Assembly (NCBI RefSeq): GCF_000025485.1
Contig: NC_013851.1
Span: 1,958,501 to 2,022,500, forward strand
From: Allochromatium vinosum DSM 180
GTDB lineage: Bacteria > Pseudomonadota > Gammaproteobacteria > Chromatiales > Chromatiaceae
Reading direction: 5' to 3'
Length of the DNA stretch: 64,000 nt
This document shows positions 7,011-17,412 of this stretch, piece after piece (position 1 is the stretch's first letter; every line of letters begins with the position of its first letter). A model generated the notes under the pieces. It was given only the letters and a program-made list of their open reading frames with translations, had not been told where the DNA came from and ran no database searches. The translations under genes were made by a program, and so were the position numbers.

Positions 7011-7770
7011 GAAAGCCCGCACCCAGGCCGAAACCGCCCATCACCGGCTGTGCGAGGCGCTGCTGTCCGGCGAAGACACCACCGCCGCCCGTCGCGCCCT
7101 GATCGAAGCGGAGGCCCGGCTCGCCGAACTGAGCCGCGAGAGCACCCGCACCGGCCCGGACCCTGAGATCGAGGCCGCGATTCAGGCCGAAGCCGCCGCC
7201 CTGGTCGCTGAGACCGCCGAGGCGATCGCGGCGCGCGTCAATGCCTTCTCGCCCTATCCGCGCCCCGAGCCGGTCGAGCTGCCGCTCTCGCTGGCCGTCG
7301 CCCTGGTGCGCGCCCGGCACCAGCACGCCCTGGTCGAGGCCGATCTGACTGAGCACCGCGCCAAGGAGCAGCGCATCCAGACCCGGCTGGATGATCTCGC
7401 CGCCCGTCGCGCGGGGCTGATGGCCCGGCGCCTGGACGGCGATGAGCGCCCCGAGGACGCCGCCGAGCTGGCGCTCATCGAGGCCGACGCGCGCGCCCTG
7501 GAGCAGATGCTCGCCGCGCATCGCGCCACACGCCCGACCGAGCCGCGCCATGATCTGCATCACCGCGAAGCGCACTGGCGCCAGACCTGCAACGAGGCAG
7601 AGGGCCACGCCCTGCGCGCCCTGGCCGAGCGGTTGCAGCAACACACGATCACCCTGGCTGAGCGTCTGGTGGACTTCAACCGGGAGATCCGCGTCGCGCC
7701 TGGCGGCATCGGCTACCGGATGCGTGTCGAGGCGCGTTGGCGTGAGGCCGCCGGTCAAGGAGTCTGGTGA
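6988..7770 (+). CDS. Coiled-coil element protein of unknown function
   Basis: Protein of 260 residues, very rich in Ala, Glu, Arg and Leu, with long predicted helices (about 5-60 and 85-230) that look like coiled coils. No Cys, membrane segment or signal peptide. It could be a structural or scaffold-like protein of the element; this is only a guess from composition. It lies between overlapping small genes in what appears to be one transcription unit running to 8648. Confidence 0.6.
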   Translation: MATPPLLEKARTQAETAHHRLCEALLSGEDTTAARRALIEAEARLAELSRESTRTGPDPEIEAAIQAEAAALVAETAEAIAARVNAFSPYPRPEPVELPLSLAVALVRARHQHALVEADLTEHRAKEQRIQTRLDDLAARRAGLMARRLDGDERPEDAAELALIEADARALEQMLAAHRATRPTEPRHDLHHREAHWRQTCNEAEGHALRALAERLQQHTITLAERLVDFNREIRVAPGGIGYRMRVEARWREAAGQGVW

Positions 7771-7771
7771 G

Positions 7772-7987
7772 ATGAGCGTCCAGGCCACCATCACACTGGA
7801 TCGGGGCGGACGCCCGCCGAGCATTCAGCGACAGGCCCGCGCGCTGCTGCGTCGGCATGGAGCGGTCTGGCTCAAGGAAGCTGAGCGGCAGGCCAGCTTG
7901 GGCGACCTGTCGGCGATGCGTTTGGTGGTGGATCTGGCCGTCTGGAATCCGAACGATGAAGCCCGCCAAGCCCCGCGTCCCCGTTGA
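7772..7987 (+). CDS. Small unknown element protein
   Basis: 71 residues from ATG 7772, starting right after the stop of the coiled-coil gene (TGAGATG). It opens with MSVQATITLDRGGRPPS and contains a helical segment RQARALLRRHG. The first codons are nearly identical to those of the frame at 2421. It overlaps the next gene by 32 bases. No family recognised. Confidence 0.45.
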   Translation: MSVQATITLDRGGRPPSIQRQARALLRRHGAVWLKEAERQASLGDLSAMRLVVDLAVWNPNDEARQAPRPR

Positions 7988-8243
7988 CGCTCTGACCCGT
8001 CGCGCCATTGCGGCGCGCTTGCAGCGACCGCCCAAGGCCGATGAACAGCGCTGGGTCGATGCGCTCTGCGCGTCCTACCGGAGGCACTTCGGCGAGGAAC
8101 CCGACCGCGAGGAAGTCCGCCGCCTGTTTTGGGAGGTCAAGCTCGGTCTTGATGGCGACTGGCCGACACCGCGCGTCGAGGACGAACCGGAGCATCCCGG
8201 CTGGCTGGCGCTGTGTGCGGAGTCTGCCGTAGCAGGCCGATAG
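7956..8243 (+). CDS. Small unknown element protein
   Basis: 95 residues from ATG 7956 (MKPAKPRVPVDALTRRA). Charged, with no cofactor or membrane motif. It contains a plausible helical core (RWVDALCASYRRHFGEEPD). The frame is also open upstream to 7857, but the 7956 start fits the overlapping gene chain. Function unknown. Confidence 0.5.
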   Translation: MKPAKPRVPVDALTRRAIAARLQRPPKADEQRWVDALCASYRRHFGEEPDREEVRRLFWEVKLGLDGDWPTPRVEDEPEHPGWLALCAESAVAGR

Positions 8244-8258
8244 CAGGAGGGATCTGAT

Positions 8259-8648
8259 ATGGCGCGATTTCAACCCGGCCAGTCCGGCAACCCGCGCGGC
8301 CCCAAGCCGGGCAGCGGCCCGGTCCAGAAGCTGCGGAAGGCCATCGAGCAGGATGCGCCCGAGATCCTGGCCGCGATGGTCACTGCCGCCAAGGGAGGCG
8401 ACACCGCCGCCGCCAAGCTCCTGTTGGACCGCATCGTCCCGCCCATCAAACCCGAGACCCGCCAACCGGCCGCCCCCGGCCCGACCGATCCCGGCGAGAT
8501 CCTGCAAGCGGCCGCCGAGGGTCGACTCACCTTCGAGCAAGCCGAGCGGCTGATGAGTCTGGCCGTCGAGCGTGCCAAGGTCGCCGAGTTGGTGGAGATC
8601 CAGAAGCGGCTGCGGCGCATCGAGGGAATGCTGAAAAGCCCTGGCTGA
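8259..8648 (+). CDS. DUF5681-domain protein
   Basis: 129 residues. The N-terminal motif FQPGQSGNPRGPKPGSGP matches the DUF5681 signature, found in phages and integrative elements, often beside DNA-packaging or unknown genes. The rest is helical with an Arg-rich C-terminus. A GGAGG-type ribosome site lies about 8 bases before ATG 8259. It is the last gene of the element before the hairpin at 8719 and tRNA-Thr. Its function is not established. Confidence 0.7.
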   Translation: MARFQPGQSGNPRGPKPGSGPVQKLRKAIEQDAPEILAAMVTAAKGGDTAAAKLLLDRIVPPIKPETRQPAAPGPTDPGEILQAAAEGRLTFEQAERLMSLAVERAKVAELVEIQKRLRRIEGMLKSPG

Positions 8649-8718
8649 ACGGTCGGGTTTTCGCCCTTTCTGGCGGAAATTCTGCCGCGCGGTGACTCTA
8701 TGGTGACTCAAACGAAAA

Positions 8719-8756
8719 CGGCTTAGGCGAGAAACCGCCTAAGCCGCTGTTTTGTT
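8719..8756. terminator. Bidirectional terminator between element and tRNA-Thr(TGT)
   Basis: Perfect 11-bp stem CGGCTTAGGCG (8719-8729) / CGCCTAAGCCG (8736-8746). On the + strand it is followed by CTGTTTTGTTT; on the minus strand by TTTTCGTTT. It can end both the element transcript and the tRNA transcript. Confidence 0.8.
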
Positions 8757-8832
8757 TGGAGCTGGCGGACGGATTCGAACCGACGACCTGCTGATTACAA
8801 ATCAGCTGCTCTACCAACTGAGCTACGCCAGC
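8757..8832 (-). tRNA. tRNA-Thr (anticodon TGT)
   Basis: Full cloverleaf of 76 bases on the minus strand, with encoded CCA at the 3' end (8757-8759), acceptor stem GCTGGCG/CGCCAGC, and anticodon loop TTTGTAA giving TGT. It reads ACA codons. Its 3' end faces the accessory element, the usual arrangement when an element integrates at a tRNA 3' end; no integrase lies at this end. Confidence 0.95.
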
Positions 8833-8847
8833 ATGTGCGAGCGCGTA

Positions 8848-8877
8848 AATATAGCGCGAAAACGCCGTTCGCCTCAA
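8848..8877 (-). promoter_or_regulatory. Probable sigma-70 promoter of tRNA-Thr(TGT)
   Basis: On the minus strand TTGAGG (8872-8877), 18-base spacer, TATATT (8848-8853), 15 bases before the tRNA 5' end. Confidence 0.6.
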
Positions 8878-9064
8878 TGCTCGCTGCGAGTCTGATGGCG
8901 ACAGCTACAGGCTGAAGCAGGCTCATTGAAGAATCAAATCCTTGCTTGGAACAATGTCAATGATGCAAACTCCATCGATCCCCAGGCCACTGTATCCTGC
9001 GATGGCCGGAGCGTGACGCACCTGGGTATGTCGATTGCCAAAAACAATTTCGGAGGACAGCATC

Positions 9065-9643
9065 ATGAGTACCCATCAAGCGCAGATGCCGCTGTGTCAG
9101 CGGGCTTTTTCGCAACTGCTCATCATCGACGCGCAGGAACGGCTGGCCGCCGCGATGCCGCCGGATGAACTGGACAGGGTCGTCGACAACATCAATCGCC
9201 TGATCACGGCCGCCAAGATCCTGGATATTCCGGTGATCGCGACCCAGCACAATTCCCAGGGACTCGGCCCTATCATCGAGACCATCCGTGCCAATATGCC
9301 GAAGGTCCACGAGCCGACCGAGAAAACGGCGTTCTCCTGCTGCACCGCGCCCGGATTCGAGCGCAACATCTCCTCGCACCCGGATCGGCGTCAACTGGTC
9401 GTCGTCGGCATGGAGGCACATATCTGTATCGCGCAGACCGTCTCCGGCCTGCAGCGCTGGGGCTATCAGGTCTTCGTGCCGAACGATGCCATCATCTCGC
9501 GCAAGACCGCCCATAAGGAGAACGTGCTCGACCGGATGCGTTCTTGCGGCATCCAGGTCGTCTGTACCGAATCGGTCGGTTTCGAGTGGCTGGGTGATTC
9601 GACCGACGCACAGTTCCGTGATGTCTGGTCGCTGTTCAAATAG
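9065..9643 (+). CDS. Isochorismatase/nicotinamidase-family hydrolase
   Basis: 192-residue cytoplasmic cysteine hydrolase. The family triad is visible: Asp22 (LLIIDAQE), Lys87 (EKTAFSC) and Cys121 (GMEAHICI); the cis-peptide region before the Cys is also conserved. Family members cleave amides or vinyl ethers, and the substrate cannot be told from sequence. The start at 9065 has GGAGGA upstream; the longer frame from 9035 has no comparable site. It stands alone and is convergent with waaA, three bases apart, so it is probably monocistronic. Confidence 0.85.
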   Translation: MSTHQAQMPLCQRAFSQLLIIDAQERLAAAMPPDELDRVVDNINRLITAAKILDIPVIATQHNSQGLGPIIETIRANMPKVHEPTEKTAFSCCTAPGFERNISSHPDRRQLVVVGMEAHICIAQTVSGLQRWGYQVFVPNDAIISRKTAHKENVLDRMRSCGIQVVCTESVGFEWLGDSTDAQFRDVWSLFK

Positions 9644-9646
9644 CGG

Positions 9647-10999
9647 CTAATCGCGCTCGCCCGTCACCTCAGCAGATTGATCGGACGCGGCGGGCGCGAC
9701 GAGCCAGGGCGCGAGCGCCGTGAGCAGACGTTCCAGCGCGCCACGATTGAGCTCGACGACTTCACGGCCGCGCGCGCCCAGACAAGCACGACGCTCCGCA
9801 TCGTCTAACAGGTCGATCAGACACTGACTCAAAGCCTCGGCATCCTTGACCTGTTCGGCGGCTCCAGCCTCGTACAACATCCGCGCAATGGCCGCGAAGT
9901 TGAATGTATGGGGTCCGAGGATGACCGGGATGCCCGAGGCCGCCGCCTCCAACGGATTGTGCCCGCCTCTCGGCACCAGACTGCCGCCGATGAAGGCCAG
10001 ATCGCCGGCCGCCAGGAAGCACGTCAACTCACCCATGCTGTCGCCGAGACAGACGGATTCGCTCGGTGCGACCGCCCGCTCCTGGCTGCGACGCGCGAAC
10101 TCCAGACCCTGACGCGCGATGAGCGCGGCTACGGCGTCGAAACGCTCGGGATGACGCGGCACCAGCACCAGCAGTGCATCGGGCCGATGCTCCAGCAGAC
10201 GCCTGTGGGCCTGGAGCACCTGGATCTCCTCGCCCTCGTGGGTGCTGGCGGCGATCCAGACCGGACGCCCAGCGCCCCACAGACGGCGCATCTCAGCGGC
10301 GCGCGTCGCGAGATCCTCGGGCTGGACCAGATCGAACTTGAGGCTCCCCATGACCTGCACGCGCTCGCGCGGCGCGCCCAGGGCAACGAACCGTTCAGCG
10401 TCGGCCGATGCCTGGGCGGCGATGAGTGCGAAACGCGCCAGTGTCGGGCGTGTCAGGCGCGCCAACCGCGCATAACCGCGCGCCGAACGCTCCGACAGCC
10501 GCGCATTGACCAGGGCCACCGGAATACTGCGTCGTTCGAGCGCCGCGAGCATGTTGGGCCAGATTTCGGTTTCCATGACGATGACGAACCGGGGTGCAAC
10601 ACGCTCGATGAAGCGCGCCATCAGGCTCGGCAGATCGAAGGGAGTATAGAGATGGGCGACACGCTCACTGAAGAGCGCTCGCAGGCGCTCGGCGCCTGTG
10701 GGCGTGGTCGTCGTCACCAGGATCGTGCGCGCCGGCTCGGATTCCAGCAGACGCCGGATCAGGGGTTCGGCGGCCTGAACCTCGCCCACCGAGACAGCGT
10801 GAATCCAGATATCGGCCTTTGACGTTCGGGCCTCGCCCTCCCCTTTCCGGTTAGCGTCCCAGACCAGCCGCTCACCGATCCGCTGCCGATAGGCCGGCTG
10901 CGTGCGGCCGCGCCAGTAGAGCCGCGCCAGCACCAGCGGCAGCGCCAGGCGCCACAGCGCGGTATAGAGCCGAAGCGCCATGCCGCCGCTCATCCCCAT
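9647..10999 (-). CDS. waaA: 3-deoxy-D-manno-octulosonic acid (Kdo) transferase
   Basis: 450 residues. It transfers Kdo from CMP-Kdo to lipid IVA during lipopolysaccharide core synthesis at the inner face of the cytoplasmic membrane. Family features: an N-terminal hydrophobic anchor (LYTALWRLALPLVLARLY), the conserved HAVSVGE segment with the putative catalytic Glu, ETEIWPN, and a GT-B C-terminal part with GGSLVPRGGHNPLE. It starts 5 bases after the pdxJ stop; ATG 10981 is an alternative start. It appears to be the distal gene of the rnc-era-recO-pdxJ run. Confidence 0.93.
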   Translation of the reverse strand: MGMSGGMALRLYTALWRLALPLVLARLYWRGRTQPAYRQRIGERLVWDANRKGEGEARTSKADIWIHAVSVGEVQAAEPLIRRLLESEPARTILVTTTTPTGAERLRALFSERVAHLYTPFDLPSLMARFIERVAPRFVIVMETEIWPNMLAALERRSIPVALVNARLSERSARGYARLARLTRPTLARFALIAAQASADAERFVALGAPRERVQVMGSLKFDLVQPEDLATRAAEMRRLWGAGRPVWIAASTHEGEEIQVLQAHRRLLEHRPDALLVLVPRHPERFDAVAALIARQGLEFARRSQERAVAPSESVCLGDSMGELTCFLAAGDLAFIGGSLVPRGGHNPLEAAASGIPVILGPHTFNFAAIARMLYEAGAAEQVKDAEALSQCLIDLLDDAERRACLGARGREVVELNRGALERLLTALAPWLVAPAASDQSAEVTGERD

Positions 11000-11003
11000 C
11001 CCG

Positions 11004-11771
11004 TCAGAGGTGGCGGCGCCCGGCGGCGGCGCGCTCCATGACGTCCTTCATGTCACGCACCGCCCGGTCGAGTCCCGAAAAGAGGGCGCGCGCGATGATC
11101 GAGTGCCCGATGTTGAGTTCGCGCACGCCCGGAATCGCGGCGATCGCCTGGACGTTGTGGTAGTCGAGTCCATGGCCGGCATTGACCTGAAGTCCGAGCG
11201 ACAGCCCCAGTGCGACGGCTGAACGAATCCGCTCCAACTGGGCCGCGCGCTCGACCGGATCGCGCGCGTCGGCATAGTGTCCGGTATGGATCTCGATCAC
11301 CGGAGCGCCGATCGCGTGCGCAGCCTCGATCTGCACCGGATCGGCATCGATGAAGAGCGAGACCCGAATGCCGGCCTCGGCCAGCCGGGCGCAGAATTCG
11401 CGCATCGCGTCCTGACGACTGGCCACGTCCAGCCCGCCCTCGGTGGTCAACTCCTCGCGCCGCTCGGGCACCAGACAGCAATCGGCCGGCCGGATTCGGC
11501 AGGCGATGGCGGCCATCTCGGGGGTGACGGCCATCTCCAGATTCATCCGTGTTTGCAGGATGTCGCGCAACATCTCGACGTCGCGATCCTGGATATGACG
11601 CCGATCCTCGCGCAGATGGAGCGTGATGGCATCCGCGCCGGCCTGCTCGGCCACCAGCGCGGCCTGGATCGGCTCGGGATAACGGGTGCCGCGCGCCTGG
11701 CGCACGGTGGCCACATGGTCGATGTTGACGCCGAGCAGAATCTCGGATGGGATCGATGAGAGGGATGACAT
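11004..11771 (-). CDS. pdxJ: Pyridoxine 5'-phosphate synthase
   Basis: 255 residues. It condenses 1-deoxyxylulose 5-phosphate with 3-amino-2-oxopropyl phosphate to form pyridoxine 5'-phosphate (DXP-dependent vitamin B6 pathway). TIM barrel with typical motifs [15 protein letters not shown] near the N-terminus, [13 protein letters not shown], and a C-terminal [13 protein letters not shown] phosphate-binding segment. It lies 2 bases downstream of recO on the minus strand, the usual gammaproteobacterial order. Confidence 0.96.
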   Translation of the reverse strand: MSSLSSIPSEILLGVNIDHVATVRQARGTRYPEPIQAALVAEQAGADAITLHLREDRRHIQDRDVEMLRDILQTRMNLEMAVTPEMAAIACRIRPADCCLVPERREELTTEGGLDVASRQDAMREFCARLAEAGIRVSLFIDADPVQIEAAHAIGAPVIEIHTGHYADARDPVERAAQLERIRSAVALGLSLGLQVNAGHGLDYHNVQAIAAIPGVRELNIGHSIIARALFSGLDRAVRDMKDVMERAAAGRRHL

Positions 11772-11773
11772 GG

Positions 11774-12505
11774 CTATTTCTCGTCAATGGGTTCTGCGGC
11801 GAACCAGCGTCGATAGAGTTCGCGACTCTTGAGCGGTCGATCGCCCAGATGGGGTTCCAGCACATGGCGCAACAGGGTGCGCGCCTCGCGTCGCTGTTCG
11901 CCGGCGAGCGGTTCGTCGTGCGCGAGCGCCAGCAGGGTCGCGCCCGAGACACGGGGTCCGCGCGCCGGCCCGGACGGATAGCACGGGCCACGCTCGCGCT
12001 CGTAGACATAGACGGCGTCGGCGGTCACAGGCGCACCATCGTCGACGACCCGATCGAGTCTCAGCCCATAGCCGAGTTCGGCGAGTAGCCGGCACTCGAA
12101 ATGACGTAGCGGCGTCTCCAGATCGTCGGCCTCGGCCAGATGCGACAGCGTCGACTGGTAGAAGACGAACAGCGCATCATGGGGATCGTGACGCGCCAGC
12201 ATCCGCAACAGCAGTTCGTTGAGATAGAAGCCCGCCAACAGTGACGCGCCCTGGAGCGCGAGCGGCGCACCGGCTTCCTCGACGACGGTCAGGGTCCGCA
12301 CCTCGCCGCGCCCGGTCATCGCCAGCCACAGCGGCTGAAAGGGCTGCAAGAGCGCGCTCGCCGTCCGGCGCGGGCGTCGCGCGCCCTTGGCGATGGCCGC
12401 GCAACGACCCTGCCCCGCCCCCAGGATCTCCAGCAACAGGCTGGTATTGCCATACTCGCGCCGATGGAGCACGAAGGCCAGGAACAGGTCGTGACGAGAC
12501 GACAC
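11774..12505 (-). CDS. recO: DNA repair protein RecO
   Basis: 243 residues. RecO works with RecR to load RecA onto SSB-coated single-stranded DNA (RecF pathway). The N-terminal OB-fold part ([22 protein letters not shown], then KGARRPRR) and helical C-terminal part ([27 protein letters not shown]) match the family. As in other gammaproteobacteria the C-terminal zinc-finger cysteines are missing. It lies 21 bases after era and directly before pdxJ. Confidence 0.93.
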   Translation of the reverse strand: MSSRHDLFLAFVLHRREYGNTSLLLEILGAGQGRCAAIAKGARRPRRTASALLQPFQPLWLAMTGRGEVRTLTVVEEAGAPLALQGASLLAGFYLNELLLRMLARHDPHDALFVFYQSTLSHLAEADDLETPLRHFECRLLAELGYGLRLDRVVDDGAPVTADAVYVYERERGPCYPSGPARGPRVSGATLLALAHDEPLAGEQRREARTLLRHVLEPHLGDRPLKSRELYRRWFAAEPIDEK

Positions 12506-12526
12506 GCGCGCCGCCGGGCGATCGAA

Positions 12527-13450
12527 TCAGTCGTGGTAGCCGAGCGTGGAGAGCGCCGACTCGTCGCTCGACCAGCTCTTCTTGACCTTGACCCAGACCT
12601 CCAGATGCACCGGACAGTCGAACAGCTTCTGCATCTCCAGCCGCGCCTGGGTGGCCACGGCCTTGAGCGCCTCGCCGTGCTTGCCGATGATGATGCCCTT
12701 CTGACCCGGCCGCTCGACCCAGATCAGCGCATGGATCAGATAGCGGCCATCGGCCATCTCGAAGCGCTCGATCTCGACCGTGGTGCAATACGGCAATTCC
12801 TTGCCGTAACGCTGCATCAACTGCTCGCGCACCAGCTCGGCGGCGAAGAAACGCTCAGAACGGTCGGTGAGCTGATCCTCGGGGAAGACCGGCTCGCCCT
12901 CGGGCAGCGACTCGACGATCAGTCGCTCCAGGGTCTCGACCTGATCGCCCTTGGTCGCTGAGACCAGGACGACATGACGGAACGCATGACGCTCGCCGAG
13001 TGCTTGCAGATAGGGCAGCAGGGTCGACTTATCGGCGATCCGGTCGACCTTGTTGACGACCGCGATCACGGGCACGCCGGCCGCCGCGATCGCCTCTAGC
13101 GCCTTGGCGTCCTCTTCGGTCCAGCGTCCGGCCTCGACCACCAGCAGCGCCAGATCGGTATCGGCGACGGCGGCACGCGCGGCACGGTTGAGATAGCGAT
13201 TCAGCGCACTGCCGCCGCGCTCGTGGATGCCGGGCGTGTCGACGAACAGGATCTGCCCCCCGGCGCGGGTCTTGATGCCCAGGATCGCGTGTCGGGTGGT
13301 CTGCGCCTTGTGCGAGGTGATGGCGAGCTTCTGACCCAGGATGCGGTTCAAGAGGGTCGACTTGCCGACATTGGGCCGGCCGATGATGGCCACAGTGCCG
13401 CAGCGACTCACGACGGAGGTGCTCGATTCGTTGGGGTTCGATTCAGCCAT
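12527..13450 (-). CDS. era: GTPase Era
   Basis: 307 residues. Ribosome-assembly GTPase that binds the 3' end of 16S rRNA. N-terminal GTPase domain with G1 GRPNVGKS (24-31), G3 DTPG (71-74) and NKVD; C-terminal KH domain with the GKHG loop (IIIGKHGEALK). The start at 13450 (MAESNPNE) is preferred over an upstream in-frame start at 13495; it overlaps the rnc stop by 8 bases, suggesting translational coupling, a common rnc-era arrangement. Confidence 0.96.
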   Translation of the reverse strand: MAESNPNESSTSVVSRCGTVAIIGRPNVGKSTLLNRILGQKLAITSHKAQTTRHAILGIKTRAGGQILFVDTPGIHERGGSALNRYLNRAARAAVADTDLALLVVEAGRWTEEDAKALEAIAAAGVPVIAVVNKVDRIADKSTLLPYLQALGERHAFRHVVLVSATKGDQVETLERLIVESLPEGEPVFPEDQLTDRSERFFAAELVREQLMQRYGKELPYCTTVEIERFEMADGRYLIHALIWVERPGQKGIIIGKHGEALKAVATQARLEMQKLFDCPVHLEVWVKVKKSWSSDESALSTLGYHD

Positions 13451-14120
13451 GCTGGATACGCTCCAGCATGGATTCGGCGGCGGCCTGCTCGGCACGACGC
13501 CGACTGGTCCCGGTTCCGCGTGTCGTCACATCGGCATCCTGGAGCTGACAGCTCACAATGAAGGTTTGATCGTGCTGGTCGCCGTCGATCGACAGCACCA
13601 GATATTCGGGCAGGGGGCGTTTGTAGGACTGAAGCCACTCCTGCAAGCGGGTCTTGGGATCTTTTCCGGCGCGCTCGGCATCGGTCTGTTCGAGCCGGGC
13701 GGCGAAGAGTTCGAGCACCACAGTACGCGTGCGTTCGAAGCCGGCATCCAGATAGACCGCGCCCAGCACGGCCTCCAGCGCGTCGGCCAGGATCGAGTCG
13801 CGCGCATGACCGCCGGTGCGCAGTTCCCCGGCCCCGAGCCGCAACGAGTCGCCGAGTTTCAGATCACGCGCCAGCCGCGCCAGCGACTCGCGCTTGACCA
13901 GCGAGGCGCGCATCCGGCTCAGCGTCCCCTCGTCGGCCTTGGGAAAGCGCTCCCAGAGCGCCTCGGCGATGACGAACCCGATCAGGGCATCGCCGAGGAA
14001 TTCGAGCCGCTCGTTGTTGGATGAGCCGACGCTGCGATGCGTGAGGGCCTGGATCAGCAGTTCCTCTCGAGTGAAGCGGTGCCCGAGCGCCTGGGCGAGT
14101 CGACGTGGATCGGCGTTCAC
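13443..14120 (-). CDS. rnc: Ribonuclease III
   Basis: 225 residues. Double-strand-specific endoribonuclease that processes rRNA precursors and structured mRNAs. The catalytic domain has the signature NERLEFLGDAL (about 36-46) with metal-binding acidic residues, and a second acidic motif LADALEAVLGAVYLD. The C-terminal double-stranded-RNA-binding domain ends with the Ala-rich SRRRAEQAAAESML helix. It is flanked upstream by the DUF4845 gene (4-base overlap) and lepB, and downstream by era. Confidence 0.96.
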   Translation of the reverse strand: MNADPRRLAQALGHRFTREELLIQALTHRSVGSSNNERLEFLGDALIGFVIAEALWERFPKADEGTLSRMRASLVKRESLARLARDLKLGDSLRLGAGELRTGGHARDSILADALEAVLGAVYLDAGFERTRTVVLELFAARLEQTDAERAGKDPKTRLQEWLQSYKRPLPEYLVLSIDGDQHDQTFIVSCQLQDADVTTRGTGTSRRRAEQAAAESMLERIQHG

Positions 14121-14509
14121 TCTGGACCGACTTCGATCTGATGGCTGAACGAGACGACCGCGTCGACGTTGAAGAACAGATGCACCCGTTCCTCATACGC
14201 CAGACTCACCTGGAAGCGCTCCCCGTCGATCCGCTCGACCTCGAAGTCGCTGCCCTTGATGTTTTCGATCGAGTTGATATAGAGACGCTTCTCGATGGAG
14301 GTCACGATTCCACGCACACCGCCCTCTTGGGTCGGATCGAGCTGTTGCGCAGTCTCCTCCATGATCGAACGCACGGTCCAGAAATTGAGATAGAGCGGGC
14401 CGACCTTGAGCGCGATGGTGCCAAAGAAGGACGCTAGGCCGATGAGGACGATCAGGAGCAGAAAGCCTGCTCCACGTTGACGTTTGGCCAATCCAGTTGT
14501 CATGGACAT
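14117..14509 (-). CDS. DUF4845 small membrane protein
   Basis: 130 residues, one N-terminal transmembrane segment (GFLLLIVLIGLASFFGTIAL), then a small soluble domain probably on the periplasmic side. Genes of this family lie between lepB and rnc in many gammaproteobacteria; their function is unknown. The start at 14509 (MSMTTGLAKRQRG) is chosen because the 44 residues of the longer frame are implausible and overlap lepB. The stop overlaps the rnc start. Confidence 0.8.
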   Translation of the reverse strand: MSMTTGLAKRQRGAGFLLLIVLIGLASFFGTIALKVGPLYLNFWTVRSIMEETAQQLDPTQEGGVRGIVTSIEKRLYINSIENIKGSDFEVERIDGERFQVSLAYEERVHLFFNVDAVVSFSHQIEVGPE

Positions 14510-14528
14510 CTGCTGTGAACCTCGCGGT

Positions 14529-15377
14529 TTATTCGATTCCGTCCCACAGGCGCGACCAGGCGATGGGGAAGCCGTCACGTGCGCCATCCCAATGCATCCA
14601 GATCGCGAACGCCTTGCCGACCAGGTTCGCCTCTGGGACAAACCCCCAGCAACGACTGTCGTTGCTGTTGTCGCGGTTGTCGCCCATGACGAAATACTGC
14701 CCCTCGGGAACCTCGACCGGGCCGAATGCCAGTTTCTGGCAGCCGAAGGGCAGATCAGGCGCGGCCGGACGGGTCAGAATATGGTGTTCGACCGTGCCGA
14801 GACTTTCCAGCGCCTCGCGCGCGCCGGTCATCTCCTGGCCCGAGCCGACGCCGGTATAGGTGCCGACCGGCAACTGGCCGACCGGCTCGCCGTTGATGAA
14901 GATGGTCTTGTTGCGATAGCCGACCAGATCGCCCGGCACGCCGACGACACGCTTGATGTAGTCGGTGCGCGTGTCGAGCGGGAACTTGAACACCACCACA
15001 TCGCCGCGCTGCGGCTCGCCAAGATCGAGGAACTTGACGTTGAGCACCGGCAACCGCAAACCATAGGAAAATTTGTTGACCAGAATGAAGTCGCCGGTCA
15101 AAAGAGTCGGCATCATCGAGTTCGACGGGATGCGGAACGGCTCGACCAGGAAGGAGCGCAGCACCAGCACCGCGAAGATGACGGGGAAAAAGGAGCGCGC
15201 GTACTCGACCAGCACCGGTTCCTTGGCGATGGGCCGGCCGTCCTCGGTCAGGGTCTTGCCGCCGGCGGCCGCGATCGCGGCACGGCGGCGCGGTGCAAAC
15301 ACCAGAACGTCGAGCAACCAGATGCCGCCGGTCAGGAACGAGGCTAGGACGAGAAAAGCCGGGAAGTCGAATGTCAT
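14529..15377 (-). CDS. lepB: Signal peptidase I
   Basis: 282 residues. It cleaves signal peptides from exported proteins at the outer face of the cytoplasmic membrane. Two N-terminal membrane segments (about 6-27 and 62-77), catalytic Ser87 in PSNSMMPTL and general base Lys142 in YIKRVVGVPGD, plus the C-terminal MGDNRDNSNDSR box. It lies 61 bases downstream of lepA, the classical lepA-lepB arrangement. Confidence 0.96.
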   Translation of the reverse strand: MTFDFPAFLVLASFLTGGIWLLDVLVFAPRRRAAIAAAGGKTLTEDGRPIAKEPVLVEYARSFFPVIFAVLVLRSFLVEPFRIPSNSMMPTLLTGDFILVNKFSYGLRLPVLNVKFLDLGEPQRGDVVVFKFPLDTRTDYIKRVVGVPGDLVGYRNKTIFINGEPVGQLPVGTYTGVGSGQEMTGAREALESLGTVEHHILTRPAAPDLPFGCQKLAFGPVEVPEGQYFVMGDNRDNSNDSRCWGFVPEANLVGKAFAIWMHWDGARDGFPIAWSRLWDGIE

Positions 15378-15438
15378 TGTGAACCGCGTCTCCTTGAGCT
15401 AGGCGTGGTTTTTTAAGTCTGGAATCGGGTTGCCTGCC

Positions 15439-17238
<1,800 letters not shown>

Positions 17239-17370
17239 CGATAACCTAACGGGGTGATCCAGAGGAAAAGGCGGGCGAGACCACGCGGGCGCGTGAGCTA
17301 TCGAATCCGGCGCGGCGTGGAAAACAGCGCGCCATGATACCAGAGTGCGGCGTCCAGGCGTATCCGATCA

Positions 17371-17401
17371 CGCGCCGCCGCCCTCCCCGGCCGGCGGCGC
17401 G
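17371..17401 (-). terminator. GC-rich hairpin downstream of mucD
   Basis: Perfect 10-bp stem CGCGCCGCCG / CGGCGGCGCG with an 11-base loop, 12 bases after the mucD stop. There is no T-run; it may end or stabilise the rpoE-operon mRNA. Confidence 0.5.
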
Positions 17402-17412
17402 TGCGTCGACGT

